Below are positions 7,557 through 15,093 of a stretch of DNA of 22,933 nucleotides, one piece after another. The stretch comes from an uncultured Lachnospiraceae bacterium (GTDB lineage Bacteria > Bacillota > Clostridia > Lachnospirales > Lachnospiraceae), in assembly GCA_910588215.1 (NCBI GenBank), contig CAJUQJ010000053.1:1-22933 (forward strand). The letters are read 5' to 3'. The notes beneath the pieces are model-generated. The model ran no database searches and had not been told where the DNA came from. It saw only the letters and a program-made list of their open reading frames with translations. The position numbers were made by a program, and so were the translations under genes. Numbering within the stretch: the stretch's first letter is position 1; every line of letters begins with the position of its first letter.

Positions 7557-8972
7557 TCACTGCTTCGTCATATATATCTCTTCCTCATCCTGCCAGTCTT
7601 TTGTCAGATATTCTCTTTGGGCCGCGATCACCTTCTGCATCGCCTTCTTGCCCGGCGCCCCCACGGTCAACCTCTTCTCCACGCAAGTCTTCAGGCTGAT
7701 TGCTTCGTAGATATCCGCCTCAAAAGCCGGGCTGATCTCCTTAAGCTCCTCCATGGTCAGGTCTTCAATACTGCACCTCTTGTCAATACAGTACAATACC
7801 AGCCTGCCGATCACGCCATGGGCATCCCGGAACGGTACTCCCTTGCCCACCAGATAATCTGCCGCGTCCGTAGCATTGGTAAATCCCTGCATGGCACTCT
7901 TCTCCATGATATCCTTACGGAACTTCATAGTACGCACCATACCCTCAAACAGTGCCAAACACCCTTTCACCGTATCAATGGCGTCAAAGGTCAGTTCCTT
8001 GTCTTCCTGCATGTCCTTATTATAGGCAAGCGGTATGCCTTTCATCGTCGTCAGGATTGAGATCAGTGCCCCGTAAACACGCCCTGTCTTACCCCGCACC
8101 AGTTCCGCAATGTCCGGATTCTTCTTCTGCGGCATGATGCTGCTTCCCGTCGAATAGGCATCATCTATCTCCACAAACCGGTATTCATCTGAATTCCAGA
8201 TGACGATCTCCTCGCAAAATCGGCTCAGATGCATCATGATCGTAGACAGCGCCGACAGGAATTCAATGATATAGTCTCTGTCTGACACTGAGTCCATGCT
8301 GTTCAGCGTCGGCCCCTCAAACCCTAGCAGAGATGCCGTATAATTCCTGTCCAGCGGATAGGTAGTGCCTGCCAGCGCACCTGCCCCCAGAGGGCAGTAG
8401 TTCATGCGGTGGTAGATATCTTTCAGTCTCAACCGATCCCGCTTAAACATCTCGAAATAAGCGCCCACATGATGCGCAAGCGTCACCGGCTGCGCCTTCT
8501 GCAGATGTGTAAAGCCCGGCATATAAGTGTCCATATTCTCTTCCATGATACGAAGAAGTGTACACAGAAGTTCCTTCACCAGTTCATCCACATGAAGCAC
8601 TTCCAGTCTCGTATACAGACGCATATCAAGGGCCACCTGATCATTGCGGCTTCTGCCTGTGTGCAGCTTCTTGCCGGCCTCCCCAATCCTCTCAATCAGT
8701 TTCGCCTCCACGAAGCTGTGAATATCCTCATATTCCTCTGTGATCGCAAGCTTCCCTTCCTCCACATCCTGACGGATTCCGGTAAGTCCTTTTAAGATGG
8801 CATCCTTCTCTTCCTTCGTCAGAATGCCCTGCTTCGCCAACATGACCACATGCGCGATACTGCCCTCGATATCCTGTCCGAAAAACTTCTGGTCAAAAGA
8901 AATCGAGGCGTTAAAATTATAAACAAGCTGATCTGTCTCCTTTGTAAATCGACCGCCCCACAGCTGTGCCAT
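7557..8972 (-). CDS. argH: Argininosuccinate lyase
   Basis: This 471-residue cytosolic enzyme performs the last step of arginine synthesis, splitting argininosuccinate into arginine and fumarate. It has the fumarase/aspartase superfamily signature GSSIMPQKKNPD at 276-287, whose flexible loop holds the catalytic serine. It also has TGRSRNDQ (105-112) and FTHLQKAQP (154-162) with the conserved histidine. Length equals that of typical ArgH. The start at ATG 8972 is supported by AAAGGAG 9 bases upstream. argG is not adjacent on the left; to the right the importer operon runs divergently. I see no T-box or ARG-box that I can defend in the 234-base divergent spacer (8973-9206), which is AT-rich with only weak promoter-like hexamers on both strands. 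Confidence 0.97.
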   Translation of the reverse strand: MAQLWGGRFTKETDQLVYNFNASISFDQKFFGQDIEGSIAHVVMLAKQGILTKEEKDAILKGLTGIRQDVEEGKLAITEEYEDIHSFVEAKLIERIGEAGKKLHTGRSRNDQVALDMRLYTRLEVLHVDELVKELLCTLLRIMEENMDTYMPGFTHLQKAQPVTLAHHVGAYFEMFKRDRLRLKDIYHRMNYCPLGAGALAGTTYPLDRNYTASLLGFEGPTLNSMDSVSDRDYIIEFLSALSTIMMHLSRFCEEIVIWNSDEYRFVEIDDAYSTGSSIMPQKKNPDIAELVRGKTGRVYGALISILTTMKGIPLAYNKDMQEDKELTFDAIDTVKGCLALFEGMVRTMKFRKDIMEKSAMQGFTNATDAADYLVGKGVPFRDAHGVIGRLVLYCIDKRCSIEDLTMEELKEISPAFEADIYEAISLKTCVEKRLTVGAPGKKAMQKVIAAQREYLTKDWQDEEEIYMTKQ

Positions 8973-9206
8973 ATCGTCAACTCCTTTGTCTCACCATTCT
9001 GTTGTCCGCCTGCCTGCGGTATCTTGTATGAAAAGCTGCCACATGAGCTTTGGCAGGAACCGGGAACAGAAATTTGTTATGTCGTTTATTATAATTATCG
9101 CAAAATCTGACTTTGATGATACCATAAAACATTTTTCATTTCAATCAAAACACATATTTTCTTCTTTTTCATACAATAACGTATAAACATAAGGAGTTGT
9201 TGTTCT

Positions 9207-10004
9207 ATGCAGCCAATATTATCCTTGCAGGATATCTCCTACTCCTACCATAACCTGAACGGAGAAACGCCTGCGCTGTCCAATATATCTTTTCAGGTAT
9301 CTTCGGGGGAGTTTCTGGCGATCGTGGGTCCAAGCGGCTGCGGCAAATCTACCCTGCTGTCCATCATAGCCGGTCTACTTTCTCCGGAGCAGGGTACGTT
9401 GTTCTATCGGGGTAAATGTCTGGCGGACTGCGGCGATGATGATACGATCACGATTGGCTATATGCTGCAGCGTGATCACCTTTTTGAGTGGCGCACCATC
9501 TACCAGAATGTGATTCTCGGCCTGGAACTTCGGCACACGCTCACCCACACTAACCGCGATTATGTCCTAAAGCTTCTTGATGACTACGGCCTTTATGCCT
9601 TTAAGGATAAAAAACCTTCCGAACTATCCGGCGGAATGCGACAACGAGCAGCCCTGATCCGTACCATGGCCATCCACCCGGATCTGCTTCTTCTGGATGA
9701 ACCCTTCAGCGCACTGGACTCTCAGACACGCTTAAACGTCTCCGCAGATATCGCGCAGATCATCCGTCAGACAGACAAGACGGCGGTTCTCATTACCCAC
9801 GACCTGTCCGAAGCCGTCACGTTGGCTGACCGTGTGCTTGTCCTTTCCAAAAGACCGGCCATCATCAAATGCGAGATGCCGATCCACTATGAAATAGACC
9901 GCCACAATCCTATGGCGGTCCGAAATACAGCAGAGTATCAGCAATATTTTAATCTTTTATGGGAGGTGCTGACGAATGAACAATCTGTTATCCACACGAC
10001 CTGA
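9207..10004 (+). CDS. ABC importer ATP-binding protein, NitT/TauT (SsuB/TauB) family
   Basis: The 265-residue ATPase energises an importer from the cytoplasmic face. Walker A is GPSGCGKST (41-49), the Q-loop is MLQRDHLF with Gln88, the signature is LSGGMRQR (140-147), Walker B is LLLLDEPFSALD (160-171), and the switch histidine is His198 in LITHDLSEA. The motif set and length fit ATPases of the nitrate/sulfonate/taurine type, which also includes thiamine-precursor importers. The start at ATG 9207 follows AAGGAG by 9 bases. Its end overlaps the permease gene by 29 bases, so the two are translationally linked. Substrate cannot be assigned because no binding-protein gene is present. Confidence 0.93.
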   Translation: MQPILSLQDISYSYHNLNGETPALSNISFQVSSGEFLAIVGPSGCGKSTLLSIIAGLLSPEQGTLFYRGKCLADCGDDDTITIGYMLQRDHLFEWRTIYQNVILGLELRHTLTHTNRDYVLKLLDDYGLYAFKDKKPSELSGGMRQRAALIRTMAIHPDLLLLDEPFSALDSQTRLNVSADIAQIIRQTDKTAVLITHDLSEAVTLADRVLVLSKRPAIIKCEMPIHYEIDRHNPMAVRNTAEYQQYFNLLWEVLTNEQSVIHTT

Positions 10005-10797
10005 AACTGTGTCCGAGAATCAGATCCGCTTTTTGAAAGCCCACAGGCGTCACCATCATCTGATCGGTCTATGCCGCCTGCTTTTGATCGTCGCCTTCTT
10101 AGGGCTATGGGAACTGGCTGCGATGAAGGAATGGATCGATGTCTTCTTTTTCAGCAGTCCCAGCGGTATCGTGCGGTATCTATACCAGATGCTCATAGAT
10201 TATTCCTTCTTTTCCAATACCGGTATCACCCTTCTGGAGACCATAGTCAGTTTTCTGCTGGTCACATGCTTAAGTCTGCTCACGGCAACACTCCTGTGGT
10301 ATGTGAACAGTCTTGCCGAAGTTCTGGAACCTTATCTGGTCGTCCTGAATTCCCTGCCCAAATCAGCACTGGCGCCCCTGTTGATCGTATGGCTCGGCAC
10401 CGGCACAAATACCATAATCGTGGCTGGTATCTCCGTGGCCGTTTTCGGTTCCATCATCAATCTCTATACCGGTTTCTGCCAGTCAGATCCCGAAATGCTG
10501 AAACTGATCTATACGCTGGGCGGCAATAAGCGGGATGCCTTTATCAAAGTCATACTGCCCAGTTCCATTCCACTGATCTTAAGTAATATGAAAGTCAATA
10601 TCGGCCTGTCACTGGTAGGCGTCATCATCGGTGAATTTCTTGCTGCGAGACGGGGCCTTGGCTATCTGATCATCTATGGATCGCAGGTCTTCCAGCTCAA
10701 CATGGTTATCACCTCCATCATCATCCTGTGCGCCATCGCCATGGCCTTTTATAAACTGATCCAGAGTCTGGAACATTACTACCGGAAAAAGTTCTGA
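9976..10797 (+). CDS. ABC importer permease, NitT/TauT (SsuC/TauC) family
   Basis: The 273-residue membrane protein has about six hydrophobic segments; the first is LLLIVAFLGLWELAA near residue 35. The EAA loop that docks with the ATPase is visible as TLGGNKRDAFIKVILPSSIP (about 181-200). The family forms homodimeric permeases in the inner membrane. The start overlaps the ATPase gene by 29 bases, and GGGAGGTGCTG lies just upstream of the ATG at 9976. No substrate-binding protein follows: transcription meets a hairpin 15 bases after the stop. Most relatives have three genes, so the binding protein is either encoded elsewhere or was lost when the adjacent mobile DNA rearranged. Confidence 0.92.
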   Translation: MNNLLSTRPETVSENQIRFLKAHRRHHHLIGLCRLLLIVAFLGLWELAAMKEWIDVFFFSSPSGIVRYLYQMLIDYSFFSNTGITLLETIVSFLLVTCLSLLTATLLWYVNSLAEVLEPYLVVLNSLPKSALAPLLIVWLGTGTNTIIVAGISVAVFGSIINLYTGFCQSDPEMLKLIYTLGGNKRDAFIKVILPSSIPLILSNMKVNIGLSLVGVIIGEFLAARRGLGYLIIYGSQVFQLNMVITSIIILCAIAMAFYKLIQSLEHYYRKKF

Positions 10798-10811
10798 CCA
10801 AGAGTACAAAA

Positions 10812-10835
10812 CCGGGAATCTTTGCAGATTCCCGG
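10812..10835. terminator. Hairpin terminator between convergent genes
   Basis: CCGGGAATCT (10812-10821) pairs perfectly with AGATTCCCGG (10826-10835) across a four-base loop. On the minus strand the loop is GCAA (GNRA type) and the stem is followed by TTTTG, so it works best for leftward transcription. On the plus strand it may still end the importer transcript. It lies between the permease stop (10797) and the nifJ-fragment stop (10847). Confidence 0.75.
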
Positions 10836-10846
10836 ATTACATATAC

Positions 10847-11452
10847 TCAATAGCTATCCATGATTCCCGCTATGTTTCTGGCCAGCTTCTTTTTCTCATC
10901 CAATCCACCCTGTCTGCCAATCATGATCCTCTGCGCCTCCATTCCTTCAAATGCGCTGACAAGAATCTCATCCCCCTTTTGTCTGTTCATGGGAATCATG
11001 ATCTGATTGACAAAAAAGTCAAGTGACTCAGAACCCGTTGAAATCTGCTCGTTCTGCTCTTGTTCGTTCTCTGACAGCGATGCTTCGAGCAACGCCGTAT
11101 TCACTTTGTGAATCTGTCCGGCAGCATTGTCGATTGCCGCATAATTCCTATCAATGACCTGCTGCCCCTGGTGTCCATAGTTCTTCTGCACCTCCTGTTT
11201 CAGATAAGAAACAGCCTGCTCTTGCGGGATAATACCGGACAGAGCGAAAAAGGCGGTCTGCATGATCATATTGATCCTTTTTCCCAGCCCCAGCTCTTCC
11301 CCCAGCCGCGCCGCATTGATCGTATAGAAACGAATCTTCTTCTCAAGAATCTCTTTCTTCATCGTCACAGGAAGATGCGTGCACAACTGCGTATCATCCC
11401 AGATACAGTTCAGAAGAAAAATCCCGTTATCCTTGATTCCTTCCAATCTTTT
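10847..11452 (-). pseudogene. nifJ: Fragment of pyruvate:ferredoxin oxidoreductase (NifJ)
   Basis: The frame reads LEGIKDNGIFLLN, then LPVTMKKEILEKKIRFYTINA, IGLG-type GLGKRINMIMQTAFFALS and VIDRNYAAID. These match the gamma-domain part of the roughly 1170-residue pyruvate:ferredoxin oxidoreductase, followed by the start of the next domain (FVNQIMIPMNRQKGDEILVSAFEG). The intact enzyme oxidises pyruvate to acetyl-CoA with thiamine diphosphate and iron-sulfur clusters. Here only about 200 residues remain; the N-terminal third, the thiamine domain and the ferredoxin domains are missing. The last 25 residues do not resemble NifJ. The frame's only possible start is a TTG at 11446 three codons after a stop, without a ribosome binding site. 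It joins directly to a DnaC-like fragment at about 11450, so this is a recombination product and not a gene. Confidence 0.85.
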
Positions 11453-11712
11453 TCACAAGTGCCGGGGCGGTTTCCTGCTCCTGTACCGGCTGTCAATGAC
11501 AAGGAACATCTGCTCCAATGCATACTCCGTATTCCGTTCCACTCCCAGGTCATCCAGGATCAAAAGGCTGTAATCGTCAAGGGCGGAGATAAACGCCGCC
11601 CGGTCCTCCGCAAACATCCCGGTCAGCCGGTTCAGGATAGAGGGGATGTTTGTCATAAGCACCGGTATGCCTCCTTCCAGTTTTCCACATAGGCACGGGC
11701 CTTCTCCATGAG
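11453..11712 (-). pseudogene. DnaC/IstB-like replication ATPase, internally deleted
   Basis: Two pieces of one DnaC-like protein are visible. NPLMEKARAYVENWKEA (about 11662-11712) is the segment that normally precedes the Walker A motif. The second piece, in another frame, starts IPVLMTNIPSILNRL and includes the Walker B region LLILDDLGVERNTEYALEQ and DSRYRS. The roughly 25 residues between, including the P-loop, are deleted, and the two frames are joined at about 11660. The 3' end is lost inside the RSGKP-type motif, where nifJ sequence begins. Such ATP-binding proteins are common cargo of clostridial integrative conjugative elements. With no P-loop it cannot hydrolyse ATP. Confidence 0.82.
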
Positions 11713-11826
11713 CGGGTTCTGGCCGTTGTCATAGTTGCAGCACTCATGCACCAACTTCCTTGCCTGCCGGTATTGTCCGTAATCCATAACAGGAATTAAG
11801 TCACGCTGTTTCTGTTTATCCGGCAT
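11653..11826 (-). pseudogene. Truncated Cys-rich VLP domain protein
   Basis: The start at ATG 11826 has a good site (GGAGGTG, about 9 bases upstream). The N-terminal RDLIPVMDYGQYRQARKLVH and ECCNYD match the Cys-rich VLP domain proteins (PF14194) carried by clostridial conjugative elements. The rest of that family, including the cysteine-rich part, is missing after NYDNGQ. The frame then continues in the DnaC-like segment, giving a 57-residue chimera that stops at 11653. The frame is open further up to 11904, but those codons only translate the operator repeats of the toxin-antitoxin promoter. Confidence 0.8.
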
Positions 11827-11863
11827 TTCTCGTTTCACCTCCCCGGAAATGAATTTACTGTTA

Positions 11864-11914
11864 ATTCTTCGTGCAGAATATTGTATTCTTCGTGCAGATA
11901 GCATATACTATAAT
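11864..11914 (+). promoter_or_regulatory. Promoter and repeated operator of the DinJ/YafQ operon
   Basis: ATTCTTCGTGCAGA occurs twice as a perfect direct repeat (11864-11877 and 11885-11898) with starts 21 bp apart, two helical turns. Each unit is itself a partial palindrome (TTCT ... AGAA). TTGTAT (11881-11886) and TATACT (11904-11909) are 17 bp apart and form a fair -35/-10 pair; TATAAT at 11909-11914 is an alternative -10. The repeats bracket the -35, as expected for autorepression by a RelB/DinJ-type antitoxin. That role is inferred from position. Confidence 0.7.
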
Positions 11915-11934
11915 CACCAGCAGGAGATGGTTAT

Positions 11935-12213
11935 ATGGCTGGCTCTACTTCAAACATCAGCATCCGCATGGATTCAGACCTGAAAGCGCAGGCTGACAGG
12001 CTGTTCGGGGAACTCGGCATGAACCTGACAACGCCGTTCAACATTTTTGTCCGTCAATCTCTCCGTGAGGGCCGGATTCCCTTTGAGGTTTCCCTCAACC
12101 AGCCCAACAGCGAAACGGTTGCCGCCATGCTGGAAGCAGAAAGGATCGCGAAGGCCCCGGCAGTAGAAGGGTATACTGATCTAGATGAACTGTTCGCAGA
12201 CCTGAAAGCATGA
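11935..12213 (+). CDS. dinJ: RelB/DinJ family antitoxin
   Basis: This 92-residue protein has the ribbon-helix-helix N-terminus of the DinJ family: SNISIRMDSDLKAQADRLF (about 6-24), then GMNLTTPFNIFVRQSLREGRIPFE. The ribbon-helix-helix dimer binds the operon's operator, and the C-terminal half (YTDLDELFADLKA) wraps and inhibits the toxin. AGGAG lies 8 bases before the ATG. Its stop overlaps the toxin start (ATGA, 12210-12213), the usual coupling in these operons. The gene is intact and lies among broken genes, which fits selection for keeping a toxin-antitoxin pair. Confidence 0.94.
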   Translation: MAGSTSNISIRMDSDLKAQADRLFGELGMNLTTPFNIFVRQSLREGRIPFEVSLNQPNSETVAAMLEAERIAKAPAVEGYTDLDELFADLKA

Positions 12214-12500
12214 AGAACGCAAAATATACCGTCAAGCCCACCACACAATTCAGGAAAGATTACAAGCTGGCAATGAGGCGTGGACTGGACATTCATCTGT
12301 TGGAGGGCGTGATCGCCGACCTTGCCATGGGAATCCCCCTCCCGGAGAAAAACAGGGACCACGCCCTGTCCGGGAATTGGGCCGGACACCGTAAGTGCCA
12401 TATGCTGCCCGACTGGCTGCTCATCTACCGCATTGAGGATGATGTTCTGGTGCTGACCCTATCCCGGACCGGGTCGCATGGCAATCTGTTCGGAAAATAA
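12210..12500 (+). CDS. yafQ: YafQ family mRNA interferase toxin
   Basis: The 96-residue RelE-fold toxin cleaves mRNA on the ribosome. Residues known to matter in E. coli YafQ are all present: the histidine of RDHALSG, the histidine and Asp-Trp of CHMLPDWLLIYR, and the histidine of TGSHGNLFG near the C-terminus. It is therefore probably active when free of DinJ. It overlaps the antitoxin gene by 4 bases and is followed 11 bases later by a strong terminator, so the operon has just two genes. Confidence 0.94.
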   Translation: MKNAKYTVKPTTQFRKDYKLAMRRGLDIHLLEGVIADLAMGIPLPEKNRDHALSGNWAGHRKCHMLPDWLLIYRIEDDVLVLTLSRTGSHGNLFGK

Positions 12501-12511
12501 TCTTTGCCCGC

Positions 12512-12546
12512 CGCCGTATGGGGTGTTTCCCTGTACGGCGTTTTTT
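12512..12546 (+). terminator. Rho-independent terminator of the toxin-antitoxin operon
   Basis: CGCCGTA (12512-12518) pairs with TACGGCG (12534-12540). Inner GGG/CCC pairs extend the stem, and six T follow at 12541-12546. It begins 11 bases after the yafQ stop. Confidence 0.9.
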
Positions 12547-12600
12547 CTGATACAGGCACGGCCCGGAATGGGATATAAAAATGGATATTGATATGCAAAA

Positions 12601-12921
12601 GAAAGCTTCTTCTCCGAACCTGATCATATCCGCCGGCTGGATGATGCGCAGATCGAACGGGCTTTCCTTCTGGAAATTGAAAGAACAGTTTCCACAGACA
12701 GCGTCATCGTTATTGACCATACGGAGTACGAAGTCGATTACCGTTTTGCAAAAAGACGCATCCGGCTCCGCTATTCCCCCGATCTGAAAGAAATATTTGT
12801 TGTGGAGCAGGACGCCTCCCTTACGCCTGTAAAGCTCCTGCACAAACACGATAACTCCATGATCAAAAGAAATAAGACTTATCTTTGCAGAGGTGATCAC
12901 CTCCAAGGAGGTGATGAATAA
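12601..12921 (+). pseudogene. C-terminal fragment of a Mu/TniA-type DDE transposase
   Basis: The plus-strand frame is open from about 12601 to TAA at 12919-12921 and reads ESFFSEPDHIRRLDDAQIERA and, further on, DHTEYEVDYRFAKRRIRLRY and EIFVVEQ. This is the pattern of the beta-barrel C-terminal domain of Mu-type transposases (Y-E-V-P... RY-P/D... E-V). The catalytic DDE core is missing, and a TGA precedes the segment at about 12589, so it is a remnant. It is followed, with a TAATG overlap, by an ExeA-type ATPase fragment. That gene order is the usual one for this transposon group. Confidence 0.78.
12896..12915 (+). promoter_or_regulatory. Hairpin that covers the ExeA-ATPase Shine-Dalgarno site
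   Basis: ATCACCTCC (12896-12904) is the exact reverse complement of GGAGGTGAT (12907-12915), with only AA between. The right arm is a near-perfect Shine-Dalgarno sequence placed 5 bases before the ATG at 12921, so the RNA hairpin would hide it. Ribosomes finishing the transposase frame (stop at 12919-12921) would melt it. This suggests coupled translation that keeps ATPase output tied to transposase translation. Confidence 0.7.
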
Positions 12922-13173
12922 TGGATCACATTGCACGTTTCGGTCTGGAATTCAACCCGTTCCTAAAGAATTCCAAAGAGATCCTCGTGGAGAATGAGGA
13001 ATCCCACGAGGTTCGATGGATTCCAGGGATCGGGCTGCTATCCTCCTTGCCGGACAGCCCCAGTCAAACAATACCCTGCGCATGAACCGCTCCGCCAGAG
13101 GCTTGTCATGAATTACAACATGGAGGGCCTCTCAAAGGAGGAAGGACGCATAATTCAGAGTGATTTTGTATGA
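12921..13173 (+). pseudogene. ExeA-type AAA ATPase of the same transposon, internally deleted
   Basis: The start region MDHIARFGLEFNPFLKNSKE (12921 onward) is a characteristic N-terminus of the ExeA-type ATPases paired with Mu/TniA-like transposases. At about 13015 the P-loop region is deleted, and the sequence resumes as DSRDRAAILLAGQPQSNNTL. A frame change follows to LRQRLVMNYNMEGLSKEEGR, ending at TGA 13171-13173. The intact protein (about 270 residues) would regulate target choice for the transposase. Walker A and B are both lost. From 13174 to 13406 I find no coding sequence. Confidence 0.8.
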
Positions 13174-13240
13174 TTTTCAGGGCTTTTTCGGCGTTTTTTT
13201 CTTTGATATGCACCTTGTATCTGACGTTTTTGGAATTTTT

Positions 13241-13309
13241 GTTATCATGGTGTTATCACGAAGCAAATTGCGTCTGTTTCGCTGCTAATGCGTTTTCAAT
13301 ACGTTATCA
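13241..13309. repeat. GTTATCA direct repeats downstream of the transposon remnant
   Basis: GTTATCA occurs at 13241-13247, 13252-13258 (11 bp apart) and 13303-13309 in an otherwise gene-free AT-rich stretch. Mu- and Tn7-like transposon ends carry several transposase-binding repeats, so this may be the right end of the remnant. No matching left end was found in the window, and a chance pattern is possible. Confidence 0.3.
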
Positions 13310-13406
13310 CTAAGAACACATTGAATTCTCTTTAACAGTGCATTGAAGTTCATTTGTATGAATCGCCTAATCACTGTTTATGCAATTCGTTTTTTGAAAA
13401 ACTATT

Positions 13407-14959
13407 TTAATCATCTTCTGGCAAATTCGCAGCAATACGATAAATTATATTGTTGGTACTCCCCTCTGCCACTATATATCCCGTACCTGTAAGCAATTTA
13501 AAATATCTTCGCACTGTCGCAGCAGACTTGCCCGTAATCGCTTCTGCTTCTTTAGGAGTGATTTCTCCATGTTTTTCCATAAAACTAACAATTGTACTTA
13601 CTTTATTATAATCTTTTTGCGCCAAAACTTCGCTCAAACTTCGCTCAAACTTCGCTCATTTTTTTGAGTGAAGTTTTCATTCCCGGTCTCAAACCCTTCG
13701 TGAATCCTTATTGTAGTAATCATATAAGTTCTGTCCGCATCTGTTTCAAACTCCGGCATGGGCGAACCGTTTCTTTTCAGTTCACGCAAAATTTTTGATA
13801 TACCCGTTGATTTCTTCTCAGACAGATCAATTTCCTTGAAAAATTCTCCAATCTTAGGATTTCTGTATCTTCTTGCCCGGACTTTTCCCGCCGCAAACTT
13901 TTCCATATCAATATAATGATCCGGTCCCGGAAAATTAATAATTTGAATTTGGTCTAAATAAATCCGAATCTCTACCGGCACATCCTCTTTGTAATTTTTG
14001 TGTAAAACCGCATTTACAAGCGCTTCTTCCAAAGCATTATACGGATAGTTGAAAAAACGGTCCGCTTCCGCCCTTCCATCGACCTTTACAACCTTTTCCT
14101 CAATTACAGTTGTCTTAATGTAGTCTAGCGCATCTCTTACCTGTTTCCATATCGGACCGTAAAATGTCTTATCTGTAAAATCAGACGCTTCCGCTTCCTT
14201 ATCATGAAAACGCACCAGTTCACTCTTGCTTCCCGCAATCAACTTGTCCGGTCTTTCCCCAAACATAAGCAGTCCGATATTTTTGATCGCTACTCCCTCA
14301 TCTTTTTCCTCCGCTACTTCCTCAGATATTAATAAATCCTCCAAAGACCGTACATTAAGTTCCTCTATCAGCGAACTATTACTTTCTCTGATAAAATCCT
14401 CAAGATATCCCCTGCGTATATGCTCCATAGATGCCCGATTATTAATTCGGTCAACAAATGGTATGGAAGCAAATTTCTCAAAAAGTTCCGCTATCTCGCT
14501 CTGTTTGGCTTCTACCGTAAGTGATGCCGGACGAATCCAATATTTCATCGTGCGATCCTGCTCTTTCCCTGCTTCCTTTTTAGAATAGACATCCACAGGC
14601 GCCTGATATGGTCCCGCCTCCCCCGCTGCACATTTCAAATACACCAAGTTTACCCCTTGATATTCCACAATTTCAATCTTTGGAATATAGCGAGGCTCAA
14701 TTTTGTTACAGTATTGAAATATTTTGAGTTAAATATCATCAAGTAATTCGTCCGATACGCCTATAGGCGGCAAAACCGGACTCCCGCTTTCTGTCTTTAC
14801 ACCGATCACAAGATATCCGCCGTCCACCCCTGCAATATCATTTGCATAACCGCATATGGTATGCACAATTTCTGACGGATTAAAGCCTTCCTTATATTCT
14901 ATCCGATTTTGTTCTACTTTGCGCCCTTCTAACAGGGTTTCTATTTTTATTGGAATCAT
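13407..14959 (-). pseudogene. AlbA_2/HATPase_c_4 DNA-binding ATPase with winged helix, broken by one stop and one repeat-length frameshift
   Basis: Three adjoining pieces make one gene. 14959-14729 starts MIPIKIETLLEGRKVEQNRIEYKEGF (given here in part) and is the AlbA_2 (Schlafen-like) DNA-binding domain with YLVIGVK. It meets TAA at 14729-14731. The same frame continues without a break (20 codons, then 14668-13634) through YQAPVDVYSKK, NPYNAL-type FNYPYNALEEALVNAVLHKNY and EKKSTGISKILRELKRNG, the HATPase_c_4 region. It ends SLSEV at 13634 inside an 11-bp triplet repeat. The third frame (13637-13407) is a winged helix (KHGEITPKEAEAITGKSAATVRRYF). Removing one 11-bp unit would fuse pieces two and three exactly, giving about 513 codons in total, near the length of family members. 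These proteins were long called RecG-like; they are regulators or defence-associated ATPases of uncertain role. GGAG lies 9 bases before the ATG. Confidence 0.85.
13625..13657 (-). repeat. Three perfect 11-bp tandem repeats that set the reading frame
   Basis: AAACTTCGCTC is repeated at 13625-13635, 13636-13646 and 13647-13657. On the coding strand the unit is GAGCGAAGTTT. With three units the upstream frame ends at TGA inside the third unit; with two units it would run on into the winged-helix frame. A degenerate inverted copy (TGAGTGAAG) lies just upstream on the coding side beyond a seven-A run (about 13659-13673). Such repeats change copy number by slippage. Confidence 0.85.
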
Positions 14960-14975
14960 ATAATCATCTCCATCT

Positions 14976-14993
14976 TTCGAGTGTCATTCGAGT
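14976..14993. promoter_or_regulatory. Paired TTCGAGT direct repeat upstream of the AlbA_2 gene
   Basis: TTCGAGT occurs at 14976-14982 and 14987-14993, 11 bp apart, just upstream of the ribosome binding site of the AlbA_2 gene. One helical turn of spacing suits a repressor site, possibly for the gene's own DNA-binding product. This is position-based inference only, and the repeat is short. Confidence 0.3.
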
Positions 14994-15093
14994 TATTTAC
15001 AAGTTTTTAATCTTCTTCACCCGAGCAAAAACTCAATCAACGATTTTCATATACCTATTCTTTTACATCTTCATTCGTTTTACAGTGGTTTCT

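Noticed and set aside
8973..9206. T-box or arginine operator ahead of argH, and a riboswitch ahead of the importer
   Set aside because: No T-box AGGGTGG-type sequence, no recognisable ARG box and no conserved riboswitch core could be found by eye.
12421..12936. 171-codon minus-strand frame across the terminator and transposase remnant
   Set aside because: It runs through the yafQ terminator and antisense to a recognisable transposase domain; no ribosome site.
13625..13657. CRISPR array, also considered for 1057-1131
   Set aside because: Units are directly abutting without spacers, and no cas gene is present.
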